This document shows, piece after piece, positions 40,320 to 49,764 of a stretch of DNA of 64,000 bases (positions are counted from its first letter, which is position 1; each line of letters begins with the position of its first letter). The notes under the pieces are model-generated. The model was given only the letters and a program-made list of their open reading frames with translations. It did no database searches and had not been told where the DNA came from. The translations under genes were made by a program, and so were the position numbers. Source of the stretch: RUG14300 sp964391805 (GTDB taxonomy: Bacteria > Bacillota > Clostridia > Christensenellales > CAG-1252); NCBI GenBank assembly GCA_964391805.1, contig CAYMNK010000004.1, positions 1 to 64,000 on the forward strand, given 5' to 3'.

Positions 40320-42104
40320 TTATTCACTCTTAATGATATTTATAAACAAATCATCGAGTTGTTTTTGTTCAACCTCGGCAGGAGCCTCGGTCATTAAACA
40401 ACTTGCATTTTGCATTTTGGGGAATGCAATTACATCTTTAATGTTATCCGTACCTGTTAGACTCATTACCATTCTGTCTAAACCGAATGCCATACCACAG
40501 TGAGGAGGTGCACCATATTTAAATGCGTCGACAAAAAATCCAAAGCGATATGCGATATCTTCGGGAGTCATGCCAAGCAAGCTGAACATCTTTTGTTGCA
40601 TTTGAACGGTATGTATTCTCACGCTACCGCCACCTGCTTCTTCGCCGTTGATAACAAGGTCATAAGCCTTACTGCGAACCTTGAGAGGATCGGTATCCAA
40701 TAAAGGAATATCCTCATCCATCGGTGCGGTAAACGGATGGTGAACTGCTACATATCTCTTTTCTTCATCATCATACTCCAAAAGCGGGAATTCGGTTATC
40801 CATAAGAATTTATATCCGGGTTCAACCAAGTTGAATTGTTTAGCAATTCTAATTCTTAAAGCGCCCAATGCAGTTAACGGAGTATTACCTACATCGGATA
40901 CAAAGAATACAATGTCGCCTTTTTCAATATTAAGTCTTTCGGTCAAAGAAGCAATTATCTTGTCATTGAAGAACTTAGCAATCGGTGAATTAATTCCTTC
41001 ATCGGTGAGTTTCAACCACGCTACACCCTTTGCACCGTAATCTGCAACAAAAGGAGTAAGTTTATCGATTTCTTTGCGGGTATATTGAACGGCTAAACCC
41101 TTGGCATTGATAGCTCTAACAGAACCACCGTTCTCAATTGCTTGATTAAACACTGCAAAAGTGCTACCTTTAACACAATCGGTAACATCCTTTATTTCCA
41201 TACCGAATCTAAGATCAGGCTTGTCCGAACCGAATCTTTCCATAGCTTCATAATAAGGCATACGAATAATTCTTTCGGGGATATCGTAATTGATAGTTTC
41301 TTTAAATACGTTCCTTACCAACCCTTCGGCAATGTTCATTACGTCATCTGAATCGGAGAAAGACATCTCAAAGTCAATTTGGCTAAACTCGGGTTGACGG
41401 TTAGCTCTCAAGTCCTCGTCTCTAAAACAACGAGCAATTTGATAGTATCTATCGAATCCCGAAATCATCAATAACTGCTTATAAATTTGAGGAGATTGCG
41501 GTAGTGCATAGAATGAACCGGGATGTACTCTTGACGGAACAAGATAATCTCTTGCACCTTCGGGAGTTGATTTACCTAAGAATGGAGTTTCAATCTCTAA
41601 AAATCCGTTCTTTTCAAAATAATTACGAGTGATATGGCATATCTTACTACGCATAATAAGTTTAGATTGTAAGCTTTCCCTGCGTAAATCAAGGTATCTG
41701 TATTGATAACTCAATGTTTCACTATTCTTTGCTTTATCCGAAATCACTATAGGTAAATCTTCGGCAATGTTCAATATCTTCAAAGATTCGCATATTATCT
41801 CAACCTCGCCCGTAGGAATATTGGTATTGATATTCTTTTCGCCACGGCTCATTACCACGCCTTCGATTGCTAAAACAAACTCGTTACGTATTTTCTTTGC
41901 CTTTTCAAAAACCTCTTGAGGTAACGAACTTTCCTCAAATGATATCTGAACAATACCCGATCTATCTCTTAGGTCAACGAAAATGATAGGTCCAAGATTT
42001 CTATATTTAGCAACAAAGCCCATTGCTACAACTTTCGAACCGATATCGCTTGAACGAAATTCGCCACACATTTTTGTTCTTCTTAAATTTCCTAATAAAT
42101 CCAT
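40320..42104 (-). CDS. aspS: Aspartyl-tRNA synthetase
   Basis: Class II synthetase with 594 residues, the bacterial length including the GAD insertion. Seen in order: the OB anticodon domain (KVVAMGFVAKYRNLGPIIFV), motif 2 in YYQIARCFRDEDLRANRQPEF and motif 3 in FGLDRMVMSLTGTDNIKDVI. The adjacent hisS-aspS pair is common in Firmicutes. Whether it also charges tRNA-Asn cannot be told here. No T-box was seen. Confidence 0.97.
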   Translation of the reverse strand: MDLLGNLRRTKMCGEFRSSDIGSKVVAMGFVAKYRNLGPIIFVDLRDRSGIVQISFEESSLPQEVFEKAKKIRNEFVLAIEGVVMSRGEKNINTNIPTGEVEIICESLKILNIAEDLPIVISDKAKNSETLSYQYRYLDLRRESLQSKLIMRSKICHITRNYFEKNGFLEIETPFLGKSTPEGARDYLVPSRVHPGSFYALPQSPQIYKQLLMISGFDRYYQIARCFRDEDLRANRQPEFSQIDFEMSFSDSDDVMNIAEGLVRNVFKETINYDIPERIIRMPYYEAMERFGSDKPDLRFGMEIKDVTDCVKGSTFAVFNQAIENGGSVRAINAKGLAVQYTRKEIDKLTPFVADYGAKGVAWLKLTDEGINSPIAKFFNDKIIASLTERLNIEKGDIVFFVSDVGNTPLTALGALRIRIAKQFNLVEPGYKFLWITEFPLLEYDDEEKRYVAVHHPFTAPMDEDIPLLDTDPLKVRSKAYDLVINGEEAGGGSVRIHTVQMQQKMFSLLGMTPEDIAYRFGFFVDAFKYGAPPHCGMAFGLDRMVMSLTGTDNIKDVIAFPKMQNASCLMTEAPAEVEQKQLDDLFINIIKSE

Positions 42105-42109
42105 AATAT

Positions 42110-43351
42110 TTACCTTCTTTTGATGTAATCAATAATTTGATCTAATGTAATTTCCTCGCTACCGCCCTCTTGCATGTTCTTAACGGTAACACGGTTATTT
42201 TCTACTTCGTTTGAGCCTACCACAAGCGTGTACTTAGCACCAATTCTATCGGCATATTTCATTTGTGACTTAACAGATTTTTCACCATACTCGGTAAGTG
42301 CTGAAATGTCCTGAGCTCTTAGCGAATTGACAATTGATATGCACGCTTCCTTTTGTCCTGCATTGCAAATAAATACATCGGGCTTTTCGTTATCCTCAAT
42401 ATTATTACCTGCAGTTTCTACAGTTAACAGTAGACGCTCGAGTCCCATGCCAAACCCTACTGCAGAACAAGGTTTACCACCTAACGACTCGACAAGATTA
42501 TTATAACGGCCACCGCCACAAACGGTATCTTGTGAGCCTAAACCCTCGGATACAAATTCAAATACGGTGCGTGTGTAATAATCTAAGCCTCTTACGATTT
42601 TGGGGTTTTCTTGGTAATCGATCCCCATAAGGGTAAGTGTATGTTTAAGCTGTTCGTGATGTGCTCTACAATCATCGCATAAAAAATCAAGTACAGAGGG
42701 AGCATTCTTCAATAATTCCTTACATTCGGGAACCTTACAGTCAAGAATTCTAAGAGGATTCTTTTCAAGTCTTTCCTTACAGGTAGGACATAACTTGTCC
42801 ACATTTTCCGATAAAAATGCTTTCAATGCACTGTGATAATCCTTTCTGCACTCTGAACATCCTATACTGTTGATATAGAGTTTGGGAGATAAACCGAGAT
42901 GTTTGAACAGTGTATACGCAATCGATATAACCTCGGCATCGGCTTCTGGTGTATCTAATCCATAATACTCTACACCGAATTGATGATGCTCACGCAAACG
43001 TCCGGCTTGCGGTCTTTCATAACGGAAAACCGGAGTAATATAATAGGTTCTAAGCGGTACGTTTTGCTGAAGATTGTTCTCAATAAAAGCTCTAACGCAT
43101 CCAGCCGTGCCTTCTGGCTTCAAAGTAATACTTCTTTCACCCTTATCAAGAAATGTGTACATTTCCTTATTTACAACATCGGTAGTTTCGCCTACACCTC
43201 TTAAAAATAATTCGGTATGCTCAAATGTAGGAGTTCTAAACTCTTTAGCATTGTATAGCGCCGTTACCTTCCTTATTTCGTTTTCGACATAGTGCCATTT
43301 GTATGCCTCATCCGGCAATACATCTTTGGTTCCCTTAGGTATTCTGATCAT
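42110..43351 (-). CDS. hisS: Histidyl-tRNA synthetase
   Basis: Class II synthetase of 413 residues. I chose the ATG at 43351 because GGAGAG stands 5 bases upstream; a longer frame would add 32 residues read from the hslU end. Motifs are TLKPEGTAGCVRAFIE, VFRYERPQAGRLREHHQFG (motif 2), the histidine loop VRGLDYYTRTVFEF and GFGMGLERLLL (motif 3). An insertion with four Cys (CPTCKERLEKN, then CDDC) resembles a zinc-binding element found in some bacterial HisRS. Confidence 0.96.
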   Translation of the reverse strand: MIRIPKGTKDVLPDEAYKWHYVENEIRKVTALYNAKEFRTPTFEHTELFLRGVGETTDVVNKEMYTFLDKGERSITLKPEGTAGCVRAFIENNLQQNVPLRTYYITPVFRYERPQAGRLREHHQFGVEYYGLDTPEADAEVISIAYTLFKHLGLSPKLYINSIGCSECRKDYHSALKAFLSENVDKLCPTCKERLEKNPLRILDCKVPECKELLKNAPSVLDFLCDDCRAHHEQLKHTLTLMGIDYQENPKIVRGLDYYTRTVFEFVSEGLGSQDTVCGGGRYNNLVESLGGKPCSAVGFGMGLERLLLTVETAGNNIEDNEKPDVFICNAGQKEACISIVNSLRAQDISALTEYGEKSVKSQMKYADRIGAKYTLVVGSNEVENNRVTVKNMQEGGSEEITLDQIIDYIKRR

Positions 43352-43385
43352 ATGATCTCTCCTTATATTAAATAGGATAAAATAT

Positions 43386-44711
43386 TTATAAAATATATTT
43401 GCGCATATCGGCATTAATGGAAGCAATATCCAAATGCTCATCAACATATGCTTTATCTACCGTCAATACGATAGGATTACCGCAAGCTTCGAATGCAATT
43501 TCTTCCATAAGTTTTTCAATTATGGCATGCAATCTTCTTGCGCCGATATTTTCCTTAACTTCGTTATCTTCGCAAGCAATTTCCGCTATACGCTCGATAC
43601 CGTCATCTGTAAACGATAACGACACACCGTCAACTGCCAATAACTCAGCATATAACTTGGTAATAGCATTGTCGGTTTGAGTCAATATCTTAACAAAATC
43701 TTCTTTAGTAAGGCTGGTAAGTTCACAAATTACGGGGAAACGACCTTGCAGTTCGGGGATTAAATCCTTTACTTCGGCAACATGGAATGCACCTGCCGCA
43801 ATAAATAAAATATAATCGGTCTTAATCATACCATACTTTGTGCTTACGGTACAGCCCTCTACAATAGGTAGAATATCACGTTGAACGCCTTCACGAGAAA
43901 CATCGGGACCGCCGTGATTTCCGTTAGATGCGGCGATCTTATCGATTTCATCGATAAATATTATACCGTCTTGCTCCGCTCTCTTCAAGCCTTCGGAATT
44001 GATACCGTCCATATCTACCATGCCTTCACTGATCTCGTTTACGAACATTTCGATAGCATCTTTGACATACATTTCTTTAGTCTTAGTCTTTTTACCACCA
44101 CCCGAAATAGAAGAAAATAATGAAGTAAAGTTAATTTCATTAGCAGCGGGATCATTTGGATTGAGCTTTAACGGTTTTTCCTTTTCGGTAATAGTAAATG
44201 TTACCTTTAATCTATCGAGTTTGCCTTCTTTAAGCTCTTGTTCGAGTTCGGCTTTAATTTGTGTATCGGGAGTATCCTTCATCACTTGCTTTTTAATAGG
44301 CATCAAAACTTTCGCAACATTTTCAATAGCCATATCAAGAGCCTTGGGACGAACTTCGGCGTACTTCTCTTCCTTTACTATTCTAATAGACGCTTCCACA
44401 AGATCTCTGATCATGCTTTCTACGTCTCTACCTACATAACCGACCTCGGTAAACTTGGTAGCTTCAACTTTAACAAAAGGTGCTTTGACAAGTTTGGCAA
44501 GCCTTCTGGCAATTTCGGTTTTACCAACGCCTGTAGGACCCTTCATTATGATGTTTTTTGGGGTTACCTCATCTTTAATCTCGGCGGAAAGTTTACTTCT
44601 CCTATAACGATTACGAAGGGCAACCGCAACCATTTTTTTTGCTTCGTCTTGACCGATAATATACTTATCGAGTTGTTCTACGACCTCTTTCGGTGTCAAA
44701 TTAGTAGCCAT
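43386..44711 (-). CDS. hslU: HslU/ClpY ATPase of the HslVU protease
   Basis: AAA+ unfoldase that feeds proteins to HslV. The 441-residue protein has TPKEVVEQLDKYIIGQDEAK at the start, Walker A in MKGPTGVGKTEIARRL, the pore loop TEVGYVGRDVESM, an intermediate domain (about 110-235), Walker B in GIIFIDEIDKIA and the C-terminal NIGARRLHAI sensor 2. It follows hslV by 1 bp. codY, the usual next gene in many Firmicutes, is replaced by hisS. Confidence 0.97.
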   Translation of the reverse strand: MATNLTPKEVVEQLDKYIIGQDEAKKMVAVALRNRYRRSKLSAEIKDEVTPKNIIMKGPTGVGKTEIARRLAKLVKAPFVKVEATKFTEVGYVGRDVESMIRDLVEASIRIVKEEKYAEVRPKALDMAIENVAKVLMPIKKQVMKDTPDTQIKAELEQELKEGKLDRLKVTFTITEKEKPLKLNPNDPAANEINFTSLFSSISGGGKKTKTKEMYVKDAIEMFVNEISEGMVDMDGINSEGLKRAEQDGIIFIDEIDKIAASNGNHGGPDVSREGVQRDILPIVEGCTVSTKYGMIKTDYILFIAAGAFHVAEVKDLIPELQGRFPVICELTSLTKEDFVKILTQTDNAITKLYAELLAVDGVSLSFTDDGIERIAEIACEDNEVKENIGARRLHAIIEKLMEEIAFEACGNPIVLTVDKAYVDEHLDIASINADMRKYIL

Positions 44712-44712
44712 T

Positions 44713-45252
44713 TTATACCTCCTCTACGGTCAAATTACCGTTGGTGAAAATACAAATATCTCCTGCTATCTTCATAGCCTTTCTTGCAATCATCTCGGCA
44801 GTGTAGCCCTCAATATCATACAGTGCTCTTGCCGCGGCTAATGCAAAATTACCGCCCGAACCGATAGCGCATACACCATCTTCGGGGTCGATAACGTCAC
44901 CATTACCCGAAATAATCAATAAATTATCTTTATCTGCAGCAATCAACATTGCTTCCAATTTACCTTGTCTGCCCGTTCTCCAAAGTTCTGTCAACTCTAC
45001 AGCTGCTCTCATTAAATTACCGGAATACTTTTGGAGCATCTTTTCAAATTTTTCGCTAAGAGAAAAGGCGTCGGCAACGCTTCCGGCAAAACCGACTACA
45101 ACCTTACCGCCGTAAATGCGCTTTACCTTTTTAGCGTTTCCTTTGAATACAACGCTTTCACCCATTGTAACCTGTCCGTCACCGGCAACAACGGTTACTC
45201 CATCTTTTTTTACAGCACATATTGTTGTGCTATGAAATTCTATATTACTCAT
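44713..45252 (-). CDS. hslV: HslV/ClpQ protease subunit
   Basis: A 179-residue proteasome-like peptidase. The sequence starts MSNIEFHSTTICAVKKDGV, with the family core from TTICAV and GDGQVTMG. The usual HslV begins MTT, exposing Thr after Met removal. Here seven residues starting with Ser precede TT. Bacillus ClpQ (CodW) has a similar extension and is reported to use an N-terminal Ser. So the nucleophile may be Ser2 or, after cleavage, Thr9. Position before hslU is standard. Confidence 0.95.
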   Translation of the reverse strand: MSNIEFHSTTICAVKKDGVTVVAGDGQVTMGESVVFKGNAKKVKRIYGGKVVVGFAGSVADAFSLSEKFEKMLQKYSGNLMRAAVELTELWRTGRQGKLEAMLIAADKDNLLIISGNGDVIDPEDGVCAIGSGGNFALAAARALYDIEGYTAEMIARKAMKIAGDICIFTNGNLTVEEV

Positions 45253-45275
45253 TATATGGTCCTCCCATTATAAAT

Positions 45276-46598
45276 CTAATGCTTTTCTATATACTCACGC
45301 ATATGTTCGACTGCTCTCAAGCCATATGCAAGTTTTCTTTCTTTTTTATCCTTAATACCTTCTATCGGTGGCAGTAACCCGAAATTTGCATTCATTGGTT
45401 GCAACTGTTCTACTGCAGAATTCGATATATATCTCGTCAACGTTCCAATTATTGTATACTCGTCGGGCAATTCAAAGTCAAGTCCCGAGAGTTTATTAGC
45501 CAACGATAATCCGCTGATCATACCACTCATCGCGCTTTCCATATATCCTTCCACCCCCGAAAGTTGTCCTGCAACATATACAAGCGGATAGTCTCTAAAC
45601 GAAAAATCAGGATTAAGCGTCTTCGGTGCGTTTATGTAGGTATTTCGATGCATTACACCATATCTTAGATACTCGGCATGCTCAAGTCCGGGAATCAAGC
45701 CAAACACCCTTTTTTGTTCGGGGAACAACAAATTGGTCTGAAATCCAACTATATTATATGCATCGCCTTGAACATTTTCCTTACGCAACTGCACCACCGC
45801 ATAGAACTTCCTTCCATCTGGGGCATCCAATCCTACAGGGCGAAGGGGACCAAATCTAACGGCATCCACACCTCTTTTTGCCATGACCTCAATAGGCATA
45901 CAACTTTCGAAGAATTCGGCATCGATGAGTTTATCTTCAACAGAACGGGCATTGATTAGTTCATTGTAGAAGGTAAGATACTCTTCTTTATTCATTCCGC
46001 AGTTTAGGTAATCACCGCCCTTGCCATACCTTGCACCGAAATACGCCTTGTTATAGTCGATGCTATCAGCGGATATTATGGGAGCAACCGCATCACAAAA
46101 ATGCAAGTTATCGTCTCCACCGATTTTTTTTAGGATGTCGGCGATCTCGTCCGAACACAGCGGTCCGCATGCAATAACAGTCGGCGTATCGAAGTCAACT
46201 TCGGTTACCTTTTGACGTATCAAATTGAAATTCGGAAAGGAATGCAAAACCTTTTCTACCTCATTTGACAAAACGTCACGGTCGACGGCTAACGCACCGC
46301 CGGCGGGAACCTTTGCAACATCGGCACATTTAAGAATCAAACTATCTAACAAGCGCATCTCTGCTTTAAGTGTTCCCGATGCCGTGTCGTTTAAATCACT
46401 TTTTAGACTATTAGAGCATACAAGTTCGGCAAGTTTGTCGGTTTTATGTGCTCCCGTAGTGAATAGAGGTCTCATTTCATACATATCGACAGCAAACCCT
46501 CTCTTTAAAAGTTGATATGCGCATTCGACACCGGCAAGTCCGCCACCTATTATTTTTACTTTGTTTCTATCGTTTCCTTGTGTTCGCATTTCGTACAT
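45276..46598 (-). CDS. trmFO: tRNA (uracil-54-C5) methyltransferase TrmFO
   Basis: Folate- and FAD-dependent enzyme that makes m5U54 in tRNAs of most Firmicutes. The 440-residue protein has the FAD loop VKIIGGGLAGVECAYQLLKR, FTTGAHKTDKLAELVCSNS with the catalytic Cys region and GQLSGVEGYMESAMSG. The first ATG (46598) has AAAAGG 7 bases upstream but lies 43 bp inside topA; a second ATG is at 46589. Bacillus has codV (xerC) between trmFO and hslV; here there is none. Confidence 0.93.
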   Translation of the reverse strand: MYEMRTQGNDRNKVKIIGGGLAGVECAYQLLKRGFAVDMYEMRPLFTTGAHKTDKLAELVCSNSLKSDLNDTASGTLKAEMRLLDSLILKCADVAKVPAGGALAVDRDVLSNEVEKVLHSFPNFNLIRQKVTEVDFDTPTVIACGPLCSDEIADILKKIGGDDNLHFCDAVAPIISADSIDYNKAYFGARYGKGGDYLNCGMNKEEYLTFYNELINARSVEDKLIDAEFFESCMPIEVMAKRGVDAVRFGPLRPVGLDAPDGRKFYAVVQLRKENVQGDAYNIVGFQTNLLFPEQKRVFGLIPGLEHAEYLRYGVMHRNTYINAPKTLNPDFSFRDYPLVYVAGQLSGVEGYMESAMSGMISGLSLANKLSGLDFELPDEYTIIGTLTRYISNSAVEQLQPMNANFGLLPPIEGIKDKKERKLAYGLRAVEHMREYIEKH

Positions 46599-48637
46599 TT
46601 ATAGACCTTTTGGCCCTTTCTTTGAAAAACTTTCATAACCGATCCGCAATCCGGACAGAAATACGGAGCAGGAATGTCCCAACTCGCAAAGTCGCAAGAC
46701 GGATAACCCGTACATCCATAGAAAACTTTACCTGTGCGACTTACCTTCTTAACCACATCACGTTTACATTTAGGACAAGTACCAACAATATCCGATTGAA
46801 GATTGCGCGTGTTCTTACATCTCGGATAATTGGGACATGCAAGGAATTTACCCATCTTACCCTCTTTAATAACCATAAACGCGCCACATTTTTCACACTT
46901 AATATTGGTGACTTCGTCGGGCAATTTGACATGCGTTCCGTCCGACAATGCTCGTCTAACGTTATTCATAAATCCCGGGTAGAAGTCGGATATCAATTTT
47001 TGCCACTCCAACTTACCCAAACTGATTTCGTCAAGTCCGCTCTCCATTTTAGCGGTAAACTTCAAATCGAGAATATCGGAAAAGTTCTTATCGATTTCGT
47101 TACAAACCACCTCACCGAGATTGGTCGCAACCATATACTTACCATCCTTTTCATAATACTCTCTTTTTGCTAAAACATTGATTATCGATGCATAAGTACT
47201 CGGGCGACCGATTCCGTTATCTTCCATTGCCTTAATCAAGGAAGATTCGGTATATCTCTGCGGTGGTTTTGTGAATTTTTGTTCGTGTTTGAACGATGTA
47301 AGCGTTACAATATCACCTTCGTTCAACGGAGATGAGATATCTCCTCCCTCTTCGGAATTTTGAGGAACCGCGTCGGAATAAACTGCTGTAAATCCCGGGA
47401 ATTTCATTGCTCTTCCCTTCATATGGAAACCGTAGTTTTTACCATCGGTACCGTTTACTCCGATTCTTACATCAAGGGTATTATATTGCGCTTGAGTCAT
47501 TTGACTCGCTACGAATCTATCATAAATCAACTTATAAACTTGATAAAGGTTTTTAGATAGTTTTTTACGTAACGATTCGGGCGTCTTATCAAGTGAAATC
47601 GGTCTTATCGCTTCGTGTGCATCTTGGGCTTGATTGCTTGTTTTATAATAATTGGGGCTCTTTGGCAAATAATCGGGTGAATACTTATTGGAAATGTATT
47701 GTCTAACCGAAGCGATTGCATCATCCGAAACTCTTACCGAGTCGGTACGGATATAAGTTACAAGTGCCAGGTGACCTTCACCCTCGATTTCTACACCCTC
47801 ATATAATTGTTGAGCTACGCTCATTACTTGCGGGGCCGTCATAGCGAATCGTGCAGTTGCATCTTGTTGTAGCGTAGATGTTGTAAAAGGAGGCTTCGGA
47901 CTTTCCTTCTTGACTGCCTTTTTAACCTTATCTACGGTAAAAACTGAATTAGTAATCGCCGATAGTATCGCATCGAGTTCATCCTTATTTTTAATCTTGT
48001 GCTTTTTCTCGTTGATATCTTCGAAAATTGCTTTAAACTCGTCGGAATCCTTTTTAAAGGATCCGTGTAAAGTCCAGTATTCTTCGGGTTTAAAGTTTCG
48101 AATATCTTTTTCTTTATCTACAAGCATTTTAAGAGCCGCAGATTGAACACGTCCTGCGGACAATCCGGACTTAATTTTTTTGCTGATAATAGGCGAAATC
48201 TTATAACCGACTATTCTATCGAGAACACGTCTTGCTTGTTGCGCATTGACTAAATTAATGTCGATATTTCTCGGTGCGTTTAACGCTTTATTTACAGCTT
48301 TTTGAGAGATTTCATGGAACTCTATTCTAATCGGAGCATCGGGTAATCCGAGTTCGTTTTTTAAATGCCAACTAATAGCTTCACCCTCGCGGTCAGGGTC
48401 GGTTGCTAAATAAACAGCTTCCGACTTAGCTATTTCACTTTTAAGCATTTCTATGATTCTTTTTTTATCTTCATTGACAACGTATTCGGGCTTAAAATTA
48501 TTGTCGATATCGATGCCAAGACTTCTTTGTGGTAAATCACACACATGTCCGCCCGAAGCTCTTACTCTAAACTCTTTACCCAAATACTTTTCTATTGTTT
48601 TTGCTTTTTTGGGAGATTCAACTATTACTAATTTCAT
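46556..48637 (-). CDS. topA: DNA topoisomerase I
   Basis: Type IA enzyme that relaxes negative supercoils. The 693-residue protein begins with the TOPRIM stretch MKLVIVESPKKAKTIEKYLG, has LATDPDREGEAISWHL, the active-site Tyr in ALVTYIRTDSVRVSD and three four-Cys zinc ribbons at the end (from CEKCGAFMVIKEG on). The ATG at 48637 follows GGAGAG. The last 43 bases overlap trmFO. Confidence 0.97.
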   Translation of the reverse strand: MKLVIVESPKKAKTIEKYLGKEFRVRASGGHVCDLPQRSLGIDIDNNFKPEYVVNEDKKRIIEMLKSEIAKSEAVYLATDPDREGEAISWHLKNELGLPDAPIRIEFHEISQKAVNKALNAPRNIDINLVNAQQARRVLDRIVGYKISPIISKKIKSGLSAGRVQSAALKMLVDKEKDIRNFKPEEYWTLHGSFKKDSDEFKAIFEDINEKKHKIKNKDELDAILSAITNSVFTVDKVKKAVKKESPKPPFTTSTLQQDATARFAMTAPQVMSVAQQLYEGVEIEGEGHLALVTYIRTDSVRVSDDAIASVRQYISNKYSPDYLPKSPNYYKTSNQAQDAHEAIRPISLDKTPESLRKKLSKNLYQVYKLIYDRFVASQMTQAQYNTLDVRIGVNGTDGKNYGFHMKGRAMKFPGFTAVYSDAVPQNSEEGGDISSPLNEGDIVTLTSFKHEQKFTKPPQRYTESSLIKAMEDNGIGRPSTYASIINVLAKREYYEKDGKYMVATNLGEVVCNEIDKNFSDILDLKFTAKMESGLDEISLGKLEWQKLISDFYPGFMNNVRRALSDGTHVKLPDEVTNIKCEKCGAFMVIKEGKMGKFLACPNYPRCKNTRNLQSDIVGTCPKCKRDVVKKVSRTGKVFYGCTGYPSCDFASWDIPAPYFCPDCGSVMKVFQRKGQKVYKCTKCEHKETIETK

Positions 48638-48666
48638 CAATTCTCTCCTTATCTTTATTTATAAAA

Positions 48667-49764
48667 TTATATGCCGAAGTAATTACCGGGTAATCTCTTT
48701 ACAATGCCCGCAACCTCGAGTTTTAAAAGAATTGCATTCAATTCGCTTACCGAAAGACCGCTTTTGGAAACTAAAACTTCAAAGTGCTGTTCCTCGTTTT
48801 CCAGAAGATTAATGACGGTAGCCTCTTCAATAGTTAACTGTGTTTGCTTATCCTTTTTCAACACATCGGGTGTGGTGTCAAACCCCAATACACCCAACAC
48901 ATCTTCGGGACAAGTAACCATTGCACCTTGCAATTCCTTGATAAGTTTATTACAACCTACGCTTTGTTTGTTATATATATTACCGGGAACAACGAATAAT
49001 TCTCGTCCTTGTTCTACGGCGTTATTCGCGGTTATCAAACTTCCGCTCGGACATCCTGCTTCCGAAATAAATACTGCCTCCGCTAATCCGCTAATGATAC
49101 GATTACGCTCGGTAAAGGTATATTGCTTTACCGATGTACCGAGTACATACTCGGTAACAATCAAACCATTATCGATAATCCTTTCAAATAAATCTCGATT
49201 TTCAATCGGATAGATCCTATCGAGTCCGCAAGGACTAACGGCAATAGTTTTACCGCCGGCAGATAATGCAGTTTTATGTGAAGTTGCATCCACGCCACGA
49301 GCCAAACCGCTCACAATCGTTAAGCCAGCCTCGGTAAATGCTTTGGTCAATTTTTCGGTAACATCGATACCGTATCTTGTAATGCTTCTCGTACCTACAA
49401 CTGCAATTATTCTCGAATCGAGTAAACTTAAATCACCTTTACAGAAAAGCACAGTCGGCGGAATTGCAATATTCCTAAGTTGATCGGGGTATCTATCATT
49501 GGATAAGGTTATTATATCTACACCGAGTTTATTATTCTCCTCAATAAATCGGTCTATCAACTCAAGATCGTGATACTTGGACAGATTATTGTAATAATCG
49601 GCACCATACGCCTCGGTTATTGCACTCCTATAGTTTGCGATATTCTTAAATAAAAGCTCGGCACTCGGTTCAAGTGCAAGAATCTTATTTCGACGCTTAA
49701 TGGATGTTCTATCCGCTAAGCACATCCAAATATAACTTTTATCATCAAGCGTATAGTTTATCAT
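48667..49764 (-). CDS. dprA: DNA-processing protein DprA
   Basis: Loads RecA on incoming single-stranded DNA in natural transformation. The 365-residue protein has the Rossmann-like core with VVGTRSITRYG, IVSGLARGVDATSHKTAL, GGKTIAVSPCGLDRIYP, ERNRIISGLAEAVFISEAG and a C-terminal winged helix (about 295-362). The ATG at 49764 overlaps the comM stop as ATGA. DprA plus ComM suggests at least vestigial competence; no other com genes lie here. Confidence 0.94.
   Translation of the reverse strand: MINYTLDDKSYIWMCLADRTSIKRRNKILALEPSAELLFKNIANYRSAITEAYGADYYNNLSKYHDLELIDRFIEENNKLGVDIITLSNDRYPDQLRNIAIPPTVLFCKGDLSLLDSRIIAVVGTRSITRYGIDVTEKLTKAFTEAGLTIVSGLARGVDATSHKTALSAGGKTIAVSPCGLDRIYPIENRDLFERIIDNGLIVTEYVLGTSVKQYTFTERNRIISGLAEAVFISEAGCPSGSLITANNAVEQGRELFVVPGNIYNKQSVGCNKLIKELQGAMVTCPEDVLGVLGFDTTPDVLKKDKQTQLTIEEATVINLLENEEQHFEVLVSKSGLSVSELNAILLKLEVAGIVKRLPGNYFGI

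Noticed and set aside
44238..44747. 169-codon plus-strand frame
   Set aside because: Antisense to hslU and the end of hslV; Phe/Asn-rich without any recognisable domain.
46517..47173. 218-codon plus-strand frame
   Set aside because: Antisense to topA, with no promoter or ribosome site; composition is typical of a shadow frame.
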